Of a stretch of DNA of 64,000 bases, positions 40,759 to 51,775 are shown piece after piece (position 1 is the first letter of the stretch; every line of letters begins with the position of its first letter). The notes under the pieces are model-generated. The model ran no database searches, was not told the origin of the DNA, and was given only the letters and a program-made list of their open reading frames with translations. Source of the DNA: Cladocopium goreaui (lineage: Eukaryota; Sar; Dinophyceae; Suessiales; Symbiodiniaceae). The stretch covers positions 1-64,000 of the forward strand of contig CAMXCT020000119.1 of the NCBI GenBank assembly GCA_947184155.2. Direction: 5' to 3'. The position numbers and the translations under genes are program-made.

Positions 40759-41162
40759 GGGAATCATCGGGTGCTCTGACACTTAGCATCAAATCACTTC
40801 GTGTCAACGTTTGACAATGATGGAATCATGGCCCATCCAACGCACCAAAGATAAGCTCAGCTGGAACCATGACCGGCTTTGGATATGACCCCCGACAGTG
40901 CAATTACTGGAAGCAAAAAGGAAATCAATAATAAGTCCGAGTGTGGTGCACTTGCGTTTTCGTTTGCGAAGCGTCGGCGACTGCGACTTTTTTGTAGTAA
41001 GTTTTATTTATGTAAATGATATGTTTACATAAATTCTACTTACCTTACATCACAACGATACGCCATATAATTTAATGTATAATTATATGGATATCAATTT
41101 AACATTTGAAACTTCCACCACCAGTGTTGGATTGGTCTCAATCGATCCTGGTTTTGTGGAGA
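40759..41162 (+). repeat. Repeat B2 of YR fragment 1 (element 3' end)
   Basis: Second copy of 39988-40391. Homology ends at 41162, which marks the element's 3' terminus; the next base starts coding sequence of fragment 2. Confidence 0.78.
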
Positions 41163-42230
41163 AATAAAGTTTACAGCTTCCTTCGTGTGGCCCACTCCCT
41201 CTGGTGGCTAGGATGTAAAGCCCTTTATTTAACCTGGAGCAACTTCTTTGACGACTTCATCACCCTAGCAAGGACTGGTGAGACAGAGTTGGTTTCCATA
41301 GTTGCGCAGCAGTTCTTCAAACTCTTAGGGTGGGCGATCTCTTTGGGTGACAAAGACCGGCCTTTTGATGAAAAGTTCAAAGCTCTGGGAGTTGAAATCG
41401 ATTGCTCCAGGTGTCTTGAAGGAGTGGTCTCCTTTGCAAACACTAAGAAGCGAGTTGATGAGCTGGTGGCATCCATCGAGAAAGTCTTGGAGGCCAACAA
41501 CATGAGTGTGCAAAGCGCGCTAGTGCTACGGGGCCGAATGCAGTTCGCAAAAGCACAAATCTGGGGACGGGCAGCAAAGCTTTGCCTAAATGCTGTCACG
41601 TCACACGCATACCGGTGTCAGAGTGACAACCTGGACGACCACACGCGTGATTGCTTAAAAGCCTTAAACTCTAGGCCAAGGGAGATAACTCCCTTGTGGG
41701 ATGTTGCCTTTTTCGTTTTCACTGATGCCTCCTTCAGCCCATGCGATACTGAGTGGCCCTGCGGCCTAGGTGGGGTTCTTGTTAACAATGAAGGTAAGCA
41801 ACTCTCATCCTTTTCAATCTCGCTCCTTCCTACGGAGATACTAGCCTTAGGATACCCTGAAAAGAGCACCGTAATCTTTGAGGCAGAGCTCCTTGCATTG
41901 TTGGTGGCGTTGATAGTTTGGAGAAAGCAGTTGCGCAACCGCCCTTGTGTTGCTTACATTGATAACAATTCCACAAGAGATGTTAGCATCAGTGGCTCTG
42001 CTCGCACTGAGCCTGGAAGGTCTCTAGTCGGCCAGCTCTTGGAAGCGGAAGACACCGGAGGTATCCTTGCTTGGTATACGCGTGTGCCTTCCCATAGCAA
42101 TGTTGCCGATGCCCCATCTCGAGGTAAACAAGATGGCATTCATGTGAAACCCCTTTCGCCAGACCTCATTCGAATTGTTATTGAGAAGTGCTTGGGCAAA
42201 TTGCCAGAACCGGTTAAAGGTGGGGTGTGA
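41163..42230 (+). pseudogene. YR-retroelement RT/RNase H fragment 2
   Basis: 5'-truncated just upstream of RT motif C, SNFFDDF (an FDD catalytic motif), then thumb (FFKLLGWAIS) and RNase H (FVFTDASFSP, FEAELLALLVAL, VAYIDNNSTRD, SHSNVADAPSRG). The open frame reaches back into B2 of fragment 1 (to 41106), but that part is a chance fusion. No internal stop from 41163 to 42230. It is a different subfamily from fragment 1 by sequence divergence. Confidence 0.75.
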
Positions 42231-42573
42231 AAATGCAAGCCTGCACGCGAGTTCATGTGTGCACCAGCTTTGTTTTGGAAAGGAACAGCATGGCACTTTT
42301 TGGATGGATGGAGCGGCCAACCGGCCCTATGTTTTTCAAAATGGATGAGTGAAGTTGTATGGCAATGAGATGCCAAGCAACGTGACTTGACCACGCCCAA
42401 AGTCGTCACCACAGAAAAAAGGAGTGTGCGCGCTTCGGCATCCATCAGCGTTCACAGATGTTTGGCAGTTTTATTTCTTGTTTGCTTTTGAACACGTGTT
42501 TTTGTGTTCTCCGTATCTCGGAAGTAATATGCTTGTTGTGTCATTTTGCGTGGCGGCTGGAACGTTGATTTAA
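42225..42573 (+). repeat. 349-bp repeat (B1) after YR fragment 2
   Basis: Starts at the RNase H stop codon and matches 43682-44030 with a few substitutions. The same position relative to RNase H as in the other two YR elements supports calling it B1. Confidence 0.72.
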
Positions 42574-43052
42574 GCAAACTGTCAACCTGTTGATAGTGCC
42601 TTAAATCAAAAAGTGTAAGCTGAAAATTTATGCAAATTTTCAAAGCCTCGCAAACCTCAACCTGGGGTTCCTTGCAACTGTGTCTAAAGCTGCGCTCACA
42701 ACCTCTTGAAACCAAAAAGAAAAACAGTAGTGTTTCCAACACACTCGCCAAAAATTATATGCCCGGCTCTTGAAACAAACCTGTTTCAAACCGTGTAGTG
42801 CAAACCAAAGGTTTTGTTTTCAGTGCTGCGTGTTTCGTGATGTCACTTTTCAGCATGTGCAGTCTGGTTCCATTTAATATAGTCATTTGATGTGCCATTT
42901 TTGGTTTCAAGTAATGTTTCCAACTCAAGGTGACAAATTTTGTCCCACCCCGTTGCACTCCCACCCTCTTGAGTTGAAATTCCATTTTTCCTGAGTCACT
43001 GTTCAAGCACTCGGCACTCGACACCCTGGTTTCCATTTGCCGCATCCCATAG

Positions 43053-43661
43053 ATGCAGACACCTGACATCGTGAACTTTACCGTCATGGCGACTGTCGGA
43101 GTTGCGTTTTTGCAACAACAGCTCAGCGACCATACCGCGAGCCGTGTGCGGCAGTTCGAGCAAATAGTAGCCGCCTGTGCTGCGGTGATGCAGTTTCTCG
43201 GGCGTCCAAAGTACCTGGACTCCCTTTTCCAATTGTGGAGTGGGTTGACGCACTCGTTGATTTTAATGGAAGCCTTGATTTTCCCGGAACAACCAGTGCA
43301 GACGAGCTCTCAGCTGGCACTCCCGCGGGAGAATCTTGCCCTCCCGGCCATCATGGATGACAAATTCCAAGAATGGGCAAATGTGCCCATTGCCATTCAA
43401 AGCCTCGCAGAGTACACTGATTGGTTCCATGACAAATACGACGAGAACCTCCATCGAGAGATGGCTTCCCTCCTTGACGATTCCATGCTGCTCCTGCAGA
43501 GCATCTACCAACTCCTGCAGCTTCGACCTGATGCTCATGCACCTGCCCAAGCAGCACCTGACACCGGCGGCCCTGGCACCACCCCAGTGGCCGCGGTGGA
43601 TGCCATTGCACTGCCGCAAAATGTTGCACCAGCGCCTGCCGACCCATGGACATCCAGTTGA
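43053..43661 (+). CDS. Unknown 202-aa helical protein between B repeats
   Basis: ATG start. Hydrophobic and amphipathic helices cover residues 1-160, with MASLLDDSMLLLQSIYQLLQ near 140; a Pro/Ala-rich tail ends PADPWTSS. No known domain. It lies between two 349-bp repeats of a YR element, just upstream of ORF A copy 2. The A2-like signature of this element ends near 42965, so 42966-43681 may be an insertion. Confidence 0.4.
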   Translation: MQTPDIVNFTVMATVGVAFLQQQLSDHTASRVRQFEQIVAACAAVMQFLGRPKYLDSLFQLWSGLTHSLILMEALIFPEQPVQTSSQLALPRENLALPAIMDDKFQEWANVPIAIQSLAEYTDWFHDKYDENLHREMASLLDDSMLLLQSIYQLLQLRPDAHAPAQAAPDTGGPGTTPVAAVDAIALPQNVAPAPADPWTSS

Positions 43662-43681
43662 AGGGTGTGCAAATGCGAGCC

Positions 43682-44030
43682 GTGTGAAAATGCAAGCCTG
43701 CACGCGAGTTCATGTGTGCACCAGCTTTGTTTTGGAAAGGAACAGCATGGCAGTTTTTGGATGGATGGAGCGGCCAACCGGCCCTATGTTTTTCAAAATG
43801 GATGAGTGAAGTTGTATGGCAATGAGATGCCAAGCAACGTGACTTGACCACGCCCAAAGTCGTCACCACAGAAAAAAGGAGTGTGCGCGCTTCGGCATCC
43901 ATCAGCGTTCACAGATGTTTGGCAGTTTTATTTCTTGTTTGCTTTTGAACACGTGTTTTTGTGTTCTCCGTATCTCGGAAGTATTATGCTTGTTGTGTCA
44001 TTTTGCGTGGCGGCTGGAACGTTGATTTAA
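43682..44030 (+). repeat. 349-bp repeat (B2) of YR fragment 2
   Basis: Second copy of 42225-42573. It ends in GTTGATTTAA at 44030, where unrelated sequence leading to ORF A copy 2 begins. Confidence 0.72.
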
Positions 44031-44188
44031 TCCTTGTATCTTTTATTGCGTAGAGTATACGGTCCTGAATCATAAGTGTCATCATTTCCCCCCAGTATTG
44101 TTGCCCAAGCTTACTCAAGTTACTCATTGGGTGCTGATCGTGATCTCCGTGAGCTGTTGCAGGCAAACGGTGAGTTGCCCCTGCTCGT

Positions 44189-44289
44189 CTTTGGGTGTCC
44201 CTTTGCACGTCAGGTGGTGATTTGCTGGCATAGTTAGCCTCATCCGACCTCCTGTCAATCTTTGGGTGTCCCTTTGCACTGACAGGAGG
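44189..44289 (+). promoter_or_regulatory. Leader hairpins of ORF A copy 2
   Basis: CTTTGGGTGTCCCTTTGCAC occurs at 44189-44208 and 44260-44279. The second copy sits in a perfect 10-bp stem, CCTCCTGTCA (44248-44257) with TGACAGGAGG (44280-44289), and a 22-base loop. The first has only weak arms. The same loop, with other arms, precedes ORF A copy 3. The hairpin ends 86 bases before the ATG at 44376. Confidence 0.7.
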
Positions 44290-44375
44290 CAAGAGCTGCA
44301 GCCAATAACTGCAACGGTGGTAGCTCCCTGTTACACCTGGGTCCCTGCCCGCCACTTGCTCCAAGCAAGTGTAAG

Positions 44376-45308
44376 ATGCCGTATGCTGGTGGAGACATGG
44401 TGTTCAGTAAGCTACGCAAAGTACAACTCTCGCATCATACGACTGTCGAGCCGCCTGCAAGAATGTGGAAGGTGGCAGGGGAAATTGCCTTCACGGCCAC
44501 ACCGCAAAAAGTACAATATCATTTTTCCATCGTCGAGTATCGCCTGTGGATTGACGCTACCCCGTGGACTGTCGTTGCGGCCTGTGCGGACTCCCTGGAT
44601 ATTGAGTTTGATGAAGAATTCTGGCAATTGGTTAATCGCAAACGAAAAGCTCATCCTGATTTTGCAGATGTACCATGGCTGGTGGACCACTACGATGTTG
44701 CTCCTGCATATGCAGAAGTCCAATTACCAGTTTATACTACTCATGCCACAGTCAGCCAAACAGTGCGCCCGTTCCACTGGACAGACCCCTACCTTTCATA
44801 CCTGAAAGTACATCCTGATGGTGTGGCAGTCTTTGCACTGGACAAAAAATTAGAATTTCTTTTGACGTATATTGCAGTTCATCATACATTCATCCCAAGC
44901 ACGCCTTTGTATCAGGTGGAGATGGACCGGTCGCGACGCATCGTGCGGCTGCACTCTGCGTCTCTGTTGAATCCAAGTCATTCCTCACACAGAGCCGCCG
45001 ACACAGCAGAGCCTTCAGTAACAGATTGGGTGACCTCAGACGAACCTCCACCTAATGGTTCAGCCTATAGTCATATTGACCCACCTAGGCAACCTGAATT
45101 TCCTGACTACCGAATTCCTCCAGAGGAAGTAGCTCAAATGCAGCTTTCAGACCTGATGGTTTACCATGCAAGTATTCTGGAAAGGTGTAAACGGCATAAT
45201 CAGGCACTCCGTGACGCCCATGAAGAGCTGTCTCATTTGCTAGTGCTCATTGCAATTGCGCAGCGAGCTGAAAGGTCTGATGGACTCAGTGCTGACCTTG
45301 CGCCGTAG
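44376..45308 (+). CDS. ORF A copy 2
   Basis: 310 aa from an ATG. The conserved N-terminal domain shows IDATPWTVVAACADSLDIEF, FWQLVN, HYDVAPAY, VRPFHW, KVHPDG and KKLEFLLTYIAVHH. The Pro-rich linker is much shorter than in copy 1. The C-terminal about 60 residues form a coiled coil (LMVYHASILERCKRHNQALR). The THEET segment of the other copies is degenerate here (SASLLN). No ORF B follows: the unit is cut by the copia LTR at 46561. Confidence 0.68.
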   Translation: MPYAGGDMVFSKLRKVQLSHHTTVEPPARMWKVAGEIAFTATPQKVQYHFSIVEYRLWIDATPWTVVAACADSLDIEFDEEFWQLVNRKRKAHPDFADVPWLVDHYDVAPAYAEVQLPVYTTHATVSQTVRPFHWTDPYLSYLKVHPDGVAVFALDKKLEFLLTYIAVHHTFIPSTPLYQVEMDRSRRIVRLHSASLLNPSHSSHRAADTAEPSVTDWVTSDEPPPNGSAYSHIDPPRQPEFPDYRIPPEEVAQMQLSDLMVYHASILERCKRHNQALRDAHEELSHLLVLIAIAQRAERSDGLSADLAP

Positions 45309-46560
45309 AAGGCTAGTTTTGCCGCAGTGCCCTCAGTGCGAAGGAGTCAAATAGCCACAAGCCTCTTTGCCGCTGGTATATATATTGGGAGTGGGGTAAC
45401 TTTCAGAGTTAAGGAAGGGACACACGATACGCTTCATATTATTTACGATGTGGTTTGCTTCTGACATAAAGTTACGGCGTAGGTCTGTCAAAAGACTCGC
45501 TTGTTTCTTCCGCTATACATGGACCCCGAACGAACGTTTATACCCGTATATGGCCTAAGGTGTTTGGGACATGTGGTAACTACAGTACTTCCCCCAATAG
45601 TGCCCCGTATGATGCCATCATATTTGTGGGAAGTTGTGTGCTGCTCCACCAAATGAAATGAGTTGGACTATACCCCACCAATTAGGATAGACCCCATTGA
45701 ATAATGCTTGAGAGGTATACTGCTGCTAACCCCGGAGGTTCCAGACGGCGTACCGAAGGGACTCTTGCTCCACGGCCATCATGGTTCAAGTTCGAGTGCT
45801 AGCAAGCATTATGCAGCCAAGAGTAATGCTTTACTGTCAGGTGCACCAAGAGTAATGCTTACTGTCAGGTGCTGAGTCCCTCATGACAAAAACGACTCAT
45901 GGGCTCCTCCGCAGTCCCGGGTGATGCAAGGCAGCATTTTTCCAAATCTCTTCATCCAGAAGCAGAACCAAGGACGGGTAGATCAAAATATTTTCTGCTG
46001 GCATACAATGACTTTGGCTGACTAGAAACTAGGCATTACGAGAGTGTTCCGACCAAAAATGCAGCAACAATGGAGAATGGCGGACCGCCTCACCAAAAGC
46101 TTGGCTGTTAGGGCGATGAGGGGTGGATCACTGATAATATCAAAATGATCCTCCTCTCATCTCCCTCACAGTCCCCTTCAACCTACCCTCATCACCGCAG
46201 AGGCAAGCTCGTGTCCAGTCCACTGGTGTGTGTCTTGAAGCGCTGTGCTGCCAAGAATTTCCAATTATGTCAATTATGTCAAGACCAAAGTACCACTGGG
46301 AGAGCACAGACGTGTCCGGTCTGTCCACACATGGCCCTCACACATGGTTAACGTAGTGCGGACAAAGGTGCATTCTGTTGTTTTGGGGAAACTTGTACCA
46401 CCGAAGGGACCTCAAAGGACTGACCACGATCATGGGGTAAAGTCGCAGGTTAGTTTCCTTGTTGTGAATTTCACCATTGAACTAGTAAACACCCCCCTGC
46501 TTCCGGTACCGTCAGAGACCTTTCTATTACAATATTGGAGAGGTTGCCTTGTCTTCCCCT
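45309..46560 (+). other. Downstream spacer of ORF A copy 2
   Basis: No ORF supported. Tandem units CCAAGAGTAATGCTT... at 45817-45845 and 45846-45872. A hairpin ACAGAC/GTCTGT (46306-46311, 46319-46324) around GTGTCCG has a core like the pre-ORF B hairpins elsewhere, which is the position where ORF B would be expected to follow. Confidence 0.5.
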
Positions 46561-46730
46561 AACTAGATGTTGCCAGTCCGCTCCACCTCAGTTTTACCTG
46601 TTTGCAATAGTTGAAAACAACTCCACAAAACGTGGTGCAAACAAAACAGAAAACATAGTTTCATGCAAAACGCATGAGCATGTGAATGCGTGAATCGTCC
46701 GAGGTTTTGGTGTTTCAAAAGGAGTTTAGA
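46561..46730 (+). repeat. Copia-like 5' LTR
   Basis: 170 bp with an inverted copy at 63831-64000 (one mismatch seen). It is followed immediately by the primer site. The exact LTR start is uncertain because the partner copy runs off the window; TG at 46568 is an alternative start. Confidence 0.7.
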
Positions 46731-46741
46731 TGGTAGCGGAG
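46731..46741 (+). other. Primer binding site of the copia-like element
   Basis: TGGTAGCGGAG, the same 11-mer as at 240-250, directly after the LTR. Confidence 0.6.
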
Positions 46742-46875
46742 CCCTGTGATCCGCGAATAGCGGTGAGGGCATCCGGAACGGCTTGTTTTAGCCCTTAGCG
46801 TTTGGGTGCGAATCGAGCCATTTCGCCGTTGGTGTTACAGCTGGAAAATCTAGGACTTGTTCCAAGGATTTTGCA

Positions 46876-48081
46876 ATGAGTGCAGCTGGCAGTCCTGTGG
46901 CGGATGGAAGTCCTACCGCATCGGCACCTGCAGTGCCTGGAATAGATGGAGCGGAACTTGCATTCCGCATGGTGCAAGCAGCCGAATCCGCTGCATCCGC
47001 TGCGGCAGCAGCGACACAAGCTTTGAATTCACTGAGCTCAACATCAGGTGCATCCACTTCGTCAGGTGATTGGTTTAAAGTACTGCCGAAACCATCAACT
47101 TTCGATCCCAAGGATAGAGAGGCAGAGTTGTCGCAGTTCCGAGACTGGTGGTGGCAAGTGGAGCAGTATGTTGTTGCAGTAGACCCGAAGTTTACTGGGG
47201 ATTTCGACCACATCAGGTCTCATATGGAGGATGAGATGGCATTGGTTGAGCAATCTCCTGGCAGAACAAAGAGAAGCGGTTTTCTCTACGGTTTACTAGC
47301 TTCGTTGATGCGTCAAAGACCGTTGCTTTTGTTGAAAGGTGTTGAACAAGGAAATGGACTTGAAGCAGTTCGACAGCTGTTCAAAACATGTCAGCCAGCA
47401 AATCGAAACCGTGCACTTGCTCTTTTGCACCTCATCATGCAGTGGCCCAACTTCGACATGCGCAATGCCCTACTTCCTCAGGTCTTGAAGATGGAGGATT
47501 CTTTCAGAGAATATGAGAAAATAGGTTCCCCGTTGAATGAGGAACTGAAATGTGCCGTCCTCATGAAGTGCCTGGGCGGTCAATTGAAGACCTACATGCA
47601 GGTTTCAATGAAAGATTCAACCTCTTATGAGGATCTTCGTGAAGCAGCATTGAGATTTGATCAATGCACAATCAGATGGACGCAATCCATGTTTCTGGGT
47701 GCAAGCGTCTCTAACTCAGATGGTGCAGTTCCAATGGAAGTTGACAGAGTTGAGAAGGGCAAATCAGGTGGCAAGAAGGGCAAATCCAAAGATGGGGGCA
47801 AAGGCAAAGACAAAGGAAAGGGCAAACAGAAGGGCAAGACGTTTGGTGAGAAAGGCAATCAAACTGGCAAGGGCTATGGAAACAATTTTCAATCAAGTTC
47901 ATGGCAAAATCGACAGGGTTTCTCACAGCAGACTGGATGGAGTGGCAAGTCTGACAGCTCAAGCAAGGGTGCGAAGTCTGGCAAGGGTTCCAAAGGAAAA
48001 GACAGTGGCAAGAACAATGATCAGACATGTCATCGTTGCGGGAAGTTTGGACATTTTGCTAGGGATTGTCGTGTGCGGTAG
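46876..48081 (+). CDS. gag: Copia Gag
   Basis: 401 aa from an ATG. The N-terminus is Ala/Ser-rich. Residues about 70-270 form the helical capsid-like Gag domain (PKPSTFDPKDREAELSQFRD, then WWWQVEQY). A Lys/Gly-rich basic region follows at about 300-375, then one zinc knuckle, CHRCGKFGHFARDC (C-x2-C-x4-H-x4-C), near 385-398. It packages element RNA into particles. The stop at 48079-48081 lies 16 bases after the pol frame opens at 48063, in the -1 frame; no classic slippery heptamer is visible in that short overlap. Confidence 0.85.
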   Translation: MSAAGSPVADGSPTASAPAVPGIDGAELAFRMVQAAESAASAAAAATQALNSLSSTSGASTSSGDWFKVLPKPSTFDPKDREAELSQFRDWWWQVEQYVVAVDPKFTGDFDHIRSHMEDEMALVEQSPGRTKRSGFLYGLLASLMRQRPLLLLKGVEQGNGLEAVRQLFKTCQPANRNRALALLHLIMQWPNFDMRNALLPQVLKMEDSFREYEKIGSPLNEELKCAVLMKCLGGQLKTYMQVSMKDSTSYEDLREAALRFDQCTIRWTQSMFLGASVSNSDGAVPMEVDRVEKGKSGGKKGKSKDGGKGKDKGKGKQKGKTFGEKGNQTGKGYGNNFQSSSWQNRQGFSQQTGWSGKSDSSSKGAKSGKGSKGKDSGKNNDQTCHRCGKFGHFARDCRVR

Positions 48082-51000
48082 GTGAAGATTTTTCAAATCA
48101 AACTGAAACCAAAACAGATAAAACAACAACCCATGTGAACCATGTCAACAACAATTCTGGCAGTGTCAACCGCGTTTTTTTGGAGCCTCAGCCATGCACA
48201 GTTTTTCGACAGTTGGACTTTGACATTTCGAACATGGACGTTGGTGGAAGTTGCAATTTCACTGGACTCAGTGTGAACATGGTTTCAATGGACAGTTGCA
48301 GTGCTTGGCAACCCTCTGACGCAGGTGAGAAAGGATTGAATGAGTTTTTGCACTGTGGAAGTGTTGAGAACGTTTGCAATGATGTTTACAGATTGCATTC
48401 ACTCTTCAAGCTTGATGACTTCGAGCACTTTGCAAGTGGCGTTGCAGAGAGGTATGGATTTCAGATGTACGATGTTTTGCACTGTGATTCCATGAAACTG
48501 TCATGCAAACATGTCAACAAGTTTTCAGAGTTTGTGCCTGGTGAGTTCAGGAGGATTGCAAGGTCGTCCAAATGCAGCAGCTTTGATGGTTTTTATGTCA
48601 AACCGTTTGCAAGTGAAGTGAATGTGAACCGTAACAGCAGTTCAAGTGATTTGCATGTGCGTGCAGTTGCAGCCTCATCACACTCTGACATTGTGCTGGA
48701 CTCAGGATCTGATGTGACACTTCTCCCAATTGCAATGGCAGGCATTGGAAGTCCAGCCACACTGACGCCTGGAACTTTTCTCAGAGATGCGCAGGGTAAA
48801 CAGATTTTGACATCTGATGTGCGTGATGTCACATTCATCTTTCAGACAACAGATGGACAATCCTTGCGTGTGAAAGAGAAGGCATTTTTCAGTGACAAGG
48901 TGGACGTTCCTTTACTTTCATTTGGGAAGTTGATCAGAGCAGGTTGGGGTATCAAATCATCTGGAACTGACAGTTCTCCAATTCTTGCACATTACAGTGG
49001 ATCTTGCGTGGAACTCAGTTTCAGGAACAATTCACTTGTTGTCTCAGGTGACATTCGAATGGTGCAGTCAGTAAGAGCAGTATCAGTTGATGTCCCACGT
49101 TCATGGCATGATTTGAGAACAGGTTGGTATACTGTCAATGATTTTCCCATTTGCAGTTCAAATGCAGCGCACTTCATCGACGTGACAACAGATTATCTTG
49201 TGGTTGATTGGCCTTTTCGAACAACAGTTGCATACCACGACATCAGAGGTTGGGAAGTCATTGAGTTGTGTGAACGTATATTTCCAATGGCAGAGAAAGC
49301 AGCTCCTATTGTGGAAGGTGGTTATCAACGACTTTTGACTCTCCTTTCAAAGACAGAGCTTTGCATTTCTGATTTTGGAATGGCAATTGCAGAACCTGTC
49401 ACAAGTGGTGGTGCTTCAGGTTCAGCTTCAGCTGGAAATGGTGCAGGTGACATTGCCATGGGCGCTACAAGTGGTGCGCAGGAGATTCAGTCAGATTTGC
49501 AAGAGGTTGAAGTTTCAGTTGAATTGCCACAGTCCATTGCAATACAACCGAGACCTGACCATGTGAAGATAGCTGGAGTTGACGTTTCATGCACTTCTGC
49601 AATCAGTGTCTTGAAGGCAGCATGCTCTGATTTACAGGTGAGCCAGTCAGGCAGCAAATCAAGGTTGTGGTCAAGGATCTTAGCAGCCCTTGACAAACGT
49701 GCAATTGAAGCTGAACGAGAATTGGCTGCCGTGGCCCTGGATGAGAGTCAGAGAAAAGCAACAAGTGTTCAGACAGCAGAACCTCCAGAAGATGCTGCAG
49801 TGATTGCAACCCACAATTTGACACACATGCCATACCAACAATGGTGCCCTGCTTGCGTGATGAGTAAGGGTAGGCCTGAACAACACCGCAGTGATCCTAG
49901 CTTGCTTCAACGCCGTGAGATGCCAGTTATTTCATGGGATTTGTGTTCCAGTGGGAAAACTTGTGAAGCTGTGGAAGAAACAGATGGCCAAGCAAAACTT
50001 ACAGCGCTTGTTGTCCATGACTCACACAGTGGTGCTGTGCAGTGCATTCCAATTCAGAGCAAGAAGCAGACGAAGTTCATGGGTGCAGAAATTTTGAGAT
50101 TCATCAACTTTCTGGGATATGGAGATGTTACTCTACGTTGTGATCAGGAACCTACCACCCTGCAGGTTCAAAGGTATGTTCAACGTGCAAGACAACAACT
50201 GAACTTGCGTACAGTGGTTGAGAACTCAAGAGTGCTTGATCATGGTGGAAACTCTGCAGTTGAGAAGGCAATTGATAGAGTGCGTCTTCAGGCTTCAACT
50301 TTTCTGCATCAACTGACACAGAAAATTGGTTTTGAAGTGCATCCACAACACCCAATCTTTGCATGGGCATTTGTGCACAGCGCGTGGATTTTGACTCGGT
50401 TTGGAGTCACAGCAGGTGTGACACCGTATGAGTTGATTTCAGGTCACAACTACAACTCAAAACTCTGTGAATTTGGTTGTCCTGTGATGGTTTACGTTGG
50501 AGACAGTGTGCAACAGAAGACAGATGCAAAGTGGAGGAAAGGATTTTTTTTGGGAAAAGTTTTAACCAATGACATGTACCTGACATCAGTTGCAGGAACA
50601 GTGAAACTTACAAGATCGATAAAGGCGCTCTTTCCAGCGTGGCAAGAGCACATGGAGGAGTACCGGCAGGTGACAGTTTTTCCTTGGCAGTTGGAAGGAA
50701 CTCTGGGAAATCGAATTGTGCTAACACTACGCAGTAGTTCTTCAGGTGGTGTTGCAATTCACGCTCTTGATGATGAAATGGGTGAAGACCCACCAGATGA
50801 TGCAGATGAGCCGGTGCCAGCAACTCCAATTCCAGATTTGATCCCAGTGCAGCCCGCAGTTGGAATGCGGCCTCCTCCACCAACAGCAGTTGTGAGTGAC
50901 CCAGATGGAGGACGACCAGTGGCAGCAGCAGGTGGTGCCAACGAGACTTCAAATGAAACCCCAACACCAGAGGGTACTGAGCAGGCGGGGCTTCCTGCCC

Positions 51001-51515
51001 CAAGTCTTGGACCACCTGGACCAATGACACCACTTGGCATGCTAGCACCAGCAGCTATGCCCAGTGATATGGATGTGGAAGAACCAACAGAGCCGAGCGC
51101 AAAGCGACAGAAATTTTCAGCCTTGCGTGTGGGAGATGAGACACTTTTTCACATGGATGTTGAAACTGGTGAATACATGGAAGAACTTGGTGACAGTGCA
51201 GTTGATTTTTCATGTGAACTTGATGCAAGTGATGAAATGTTTGACTTGGAGGAAACGACAACTCATGAGCTGACCGAGGATGATCTGTGGCAGCCCTTTT
51301 CACAGTTCGAACCTGAACTTCCATCAGAAAGGTTGCAAGTCATCGATGATTTTGCAGACAAGGTGGAAATTCAAAGACTGTTTGGCATGTCAGTGCTTTG
51401 CAAACATGGAGGCTATACAGGGAAGCTTGGCACTCAGCTTAGCGCAAAGTTTGTCAGAACATGGAGAAAGAAAACCCTCCTCCATTTCGTGCACAAGGCT
51501 CACATACTCATCTAA
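48063..51515 (+). pseudogene. pol: Copia Pol: protease and integrase, lacking reverse transcriptase
   Basis: About 1,150 codons with no ATG at the start, so it depends on gag. The aspartic protease has IVLDSGSDVTLLPIAMAG near residue 215. The integrase zinc domain has HNLTHMPYQQWCPACV (HHCC). Catalytic residues are WDLC (about 622), RCDQEPT (about 690) and NSAVEKAI with Glu (about 730). A long Pro/Asp-rich linker follows the integrase. The last about 60 residues look like the approach to the RT (IQRLFGMSVL), then a stop at 51513-51515. The RT and RNase H are missing, so this copy cannot be autonomous. Confidence 0.8.
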
Positions 51516-51753
51516 AGTGTGGTAGGAGATATCCTCTGCTATTGGCCACTACCGTTTCAGGAACTTCTGCCACCACTTCAAGAAAAGAGGAGTCATCGCC
51601 TGCATTGCTGCCATCCGTGGCATCCGAGGAGTCTACGTTGAGAACTACCCGTCTTGGCAAGGCACTGTCATCATCGTCCTCACTGTCTGGGTTATCTGGA
51701 TCAGTCGAACGGAGGACTTGGAACTGGTTACAGATCGTAATTTGTCGCATCAT
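51508..51753 (-). pseudogene. ORF B copy 3, N-terminal fragment
   Basis: 81 codons from a double ATG at 51753. It opens MMRQITICNQFQVLRSTDPD and continues Asp/Ser-rich, matching the start of ORF B copy 1 (MLQQLMTPNRFISLASPDPD and acidic run) in pattern and position. Its orientation agrees with ORF A copy 3 upstream on the minus strand. The fragment runs into the copia truncation point, where the rest of ORF B is lost. Confidence 0.55.
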
Positions 51754-51775
51754 GGCCTACCTGGTGCCCTTGGTG

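Larger units (their letters stand above)
46561..51515 (+). mobile_element. Copia-like LTR retrotransposon, 3'-truncated
   Basis: LTR, initiator-tRNA-type primer site, gag with CCHC and pol with protease and integrase are in Ty1/copia order (integrase before RT). The frame ends near the expected RT start; RT, RNase H and 3' LTR are absent. The following sequence belongs to a minus-strand ORF B fragment. Confidence 0.78.

Noticed and set aside
41106..41162. N-terminal extension of YR fragment 2 (from the ATG at 41106)
   Set aside because: This part is repeat B2 of fragment 1, so the joined frame is a chance fusion at the element boundary.
46245..46562. 105-codon plus-strand frame after ORF A copy 2 as an ORF B start
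   Set aside because: Lacks the acidic N-terminal pattern seen in ORF B copies 1 and 3 and ends at the copia LTR.
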